Assembly: GCA_022562915.1 (NCBI GenBank)
Contig: JADFOJ010000039.1
Coordinates: 1-33,429 of the forward strand
DNA length: 33,429 nt
Source: Planctomycetota bacterium
GTDB taxonomy: Bacteria > Planctomycetota > Phycisphaerae > Phycisphaerales > SM1A02
Direction: 5' to 3'
The notes under the pieces were generated by a model. That model was given only the letters and a program-made list of their open reading frames with translations, had not been told where the DNA came from and did not search any database. Within the stretch, counting starts at the first letter, position 1. The number at the start of each line of letters is the position of its first letter. The translations under genes and the position numbers were made by a program. This document shows, piece after piece, positions 31,448 through 33,429 of the stretch.

Positions 31448-33429
31448 CGATCCAGCAACCAAGTCGATGTCGCCCAGTGATGGGTCGTCGATGCCATCGC
31501 CGGAGCCGGCGTCGTTCCAGCTCCGGGCGGGCGACCGGGTCGGCAACTACGTCATCCGTGAGCAGATCGGCGAGGGTGGCTTCGCTGTCGTCTACGCCGC
31601 CGAGCAGGAGCGACCGGTCCGCCGCAAGGTGGCGCTCAAGATCATCAAGCTGGGGATGGACACGAAGCAGGTGATCGCCCGCTTCGAGGCCGAACGCCAG
31701 GCGCTGGCGATGATGGATCACCCCAACGTCGCCAAGGTCTTTGACGCCGGTGCGACGGAGACCGGACGGCCGTACTTCATCATGGAGTACGTTGCGGGCA
31801 CGCCCATCAACGAGTACTGCGACCGACAGCGACTGACTATCGAAGAGCGCCTGGGACTCTTCAACCAGGTCTGCGAGGGGTGCAGCACGCGCACCAGAAG
31901 GGGATCATCCACCGGGACATCAAACCGTCCAACGTCCTCGTTGCTGAGAAAGAAGGCGAGCCGCAGGTCAAGGTGATCGACTTCGGTGTGGCCAAGGCGA
32001 TCACGCAGAGATTGACAGAGAAGACGATTTACACCGAGCAGGGTCAGTTGATCGGGACCCCCGAGTACATGAGCCCGGAGCAGGCGGAGATGACCGCACA
32101 GGACATCGACACCCGCTCGGACATCTACTCACTGGGTGTCTTGCTGTACGAGCTATTGACCGGGGCGCTGCCGTTTGATCCCACAACGCTGCGCCAAGCG
32201 GGCTTTGGCGAGATCCAGCGGATCATCCGCGAGCAGGAGCCGCCCAGGCCCAGCACACGGCTGAGCAGTCTCGGCGATGAATCGACGACGAGCGCGAATC
32301 GACGCCGGGCCGATCCGAGGTCCCTTTTGCGCGAGTTGCGCGGCGACCTGGACTGGATCGTGATGAAGGCCCTGGAGAAGGACCGCAATCGCCGGTACGA
32401 GACGGCCAACGGCCTGGCCATGGACCTCCGGAGGCACTTGGACCACGAGCCGGTCCTGGCGGGTCCGCCGAGCGCCGCGTACAAGCTGAGCAAGTTCGTC
32501 CGGCGGAACCGGGTCACCGTGGCGGCGGGGATCGTGGTGGCGATGAGCCTCATCGCGGCGGCGGCGGTCTCGGCGGGCTTTGCGCTGAGCGAAGCGGAGC
32601 AGCGTCGCGTGGCCGCCAGGGAGCGGGACACGGCTCAGGCGGTCAACGACTTTCTCAACCAAGACGTGCTGGCGGCTGTGGATCCGCGCCGGACGTCACA
32701 CCACAACCTGACCAAGCGAGAGCTCCTCGATATTGCGGCGAGGAACCTGGAGGGGAAGTTCGACCAAGAGCCGCTCGTGGAAGCATCAATCCGCTCGACG
32801 CTCGGTGAAACGTATCGGCAATTGGGTGAGTTGGCCGCGGCCGAACCGCACTTCTTGCGGGCACGGGCGCTTTGGCTCGGCGAACTGGGCGAGGAGCATC
32901 CCGACACGCTGAAGTCCATGTACAACCTTGCGATCCTCTACGGGCAGCAGGGCCGCTACGACGAGGCGGAGCCGCTTCAACTCAAGACCCTTCAGATCAA
33001 GAAGCGCGCCCTGGGCGACGAGCACCCCGACACGCTTGCGTCCATGAACGCGCTCGCGATCCTCTACGGGCAGCAGGGCCGCTACGACGAGGCGGAGCCG
33101 CTTCACCTCAAGACGCTTCAGATCAAGAAGCGCGACGTGGGTGAGGAGCACCCGGACACGCTGGGGTCCATGAACAACCTCGCCATGGTATACCAGAAGC
33201 AGGGCCGCTACGACGAGGCGGAGCCGCTGTATCTGGAGACGCTTCAGATCAAGAAGCGCGTCCTGGGTGAGGAGCACCCCAGCACGCTGAACTCCATGAA
33301 CAACCTCGCGCTCGTGTACGAGAAGCAGGGCCGCTACGACGAGGCGCAGCCGCTGTATCTGGAGACGCTTGAGATCCGCATACGCGTCCTGGGCGAGGAG
33401 CACCCGGACACGCTAACGTCCATGAACAA
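31440..33429 (+). CDS. Ser/Thr protein kinase with TM helix and TPR repeats; frameshifted, 3' end outside window
   Basis: Kinase of the PknB/Hanks type. The first frame gives the P-loop [13 protein letters not shown] and [11 protein letters not shown] up to FNQVCEG at 31880. A G-run of four at 31877-31880 lacks one G, and the next frame resumes at GTG 31880 with [40 protein letters not shown] helix follows ([20 protein letters not shown]), then at least five 42-residue TPR_10/12-like repeats ([18 protein letters not shown]). The frame stays open to the window end. The start at GTG 31440 follows AGGGGG; alternatives are 31419 and 31467. Membrane-anchored kinases of this layout are abundant in planctomycetes. 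Unless the missing G is a sequencing error, the gene is broken just before its catalytic loop. Confidence 0.85.
32887..33429 (+). repeat. 126-bp tandem repeats encoding TPR units
   Basis: Near-identical 126-bp units begin at about 32887, 33013, 33139, 33265 and 33391, each containing GGGCCGCTACGACGAGGCG. They encode the 42-aa TPR units of the kinase. High DNA identity suggests recent unit amplification or gene conversion. Confidence 0.9.

Noticed and set aside
31860..31890. Programmed -1 frameshift in the kinase gene
   Set aside because: No heptameric slippery site or obvious downstream stimulator; a lost G in a homopolymer is simpler.

Overview
The window is GC-rich bacterial DNA (roughly two-thirds G+C by eye), densely coded on both strands. 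Its content points to a member of the Planctomycetota, perhaps near the Phycisphaerae. The pointers are a prepilin-type protein with a C-terminal 'YDGHVRLLP' motif, short exported proteins ending in a planctomycete-style PEP-CTERM tail (IPAPGTLALLG plus Arg run), a dockerin-like D-G-rich repeat protein, and a Ser/Thr kinase fused to a transmembrane helix and TPR repeats. This assignment rests on recalled family distributions, not on a search.

Positions 1-23400 are mostly ordinary housekeeping. In order: a 5'-truncated prepilin-like gene; plsC-like acyltransferase (-); carB; nuoH; an overlapping arsM-arsS pair for arsenosugar synthesis (-); a small conserved-looking ORF coupled by GTGA overlap to thrC; two paralogous porins; a LysM/L,D-transpeptidase (-); 5-formyl-THF cyclo-ligase (-) divergent from glmS; a CPA2-like antiporter-like protein (-) divergent from folP-trxA-S9 peptidase. 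Almost every 3' gene end here carries a long palindrome. Two palindrome families can be told apart. Family A has GGGTGGCACGGTCGAG arms. Family B has GAAAATAGACCGGG arms around a polar loop of about 32 nt. At two loci B sits nested inside A, and at two loci the palindrome supplies the C-terminal codons and stop of a gene.

Positions 23600-29150 are accessory. They hold a secreted Cys-rich protein (-), then two tandem copies of a two-gene module. Each module is a 417-427 aa cytosolic protein with an XRE-like HTH and a helical-repeat (TPR-like) body, followed 9-12 bp later by a 180-195 aa exported protein with a PEP-CTERM-like tail. The layout resembles RRNPP quorum-sensing receptors with their adjacent exported partner, but in a diderm planctomycete. 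A structured intergenic segment (hairpin, possible H-type pseudoknot, two terminator-like hairpins) precedes the second module.

Positions 29200-31450 look like a tRNA integration hot spot. An intact tRNA-Ala(GGC) is followed 1502 bp later by an exact 60-bp copy of its 3' part. Both copies are followed, at the same spacing, by two hairpins that differ in sequence but keep pairing through compensatory changes. Downstream of the second copy is a fragment resembling the N-terminus of planctomycete tyrosine recombinases. The segment between the copies holds a mosaic dockerin-like gene whose lower-GC 3' part is flanked by an 11-bp direct repeat. The window ends in a kinase-TPR gene with a one-base frameshift just before the HRD motif.
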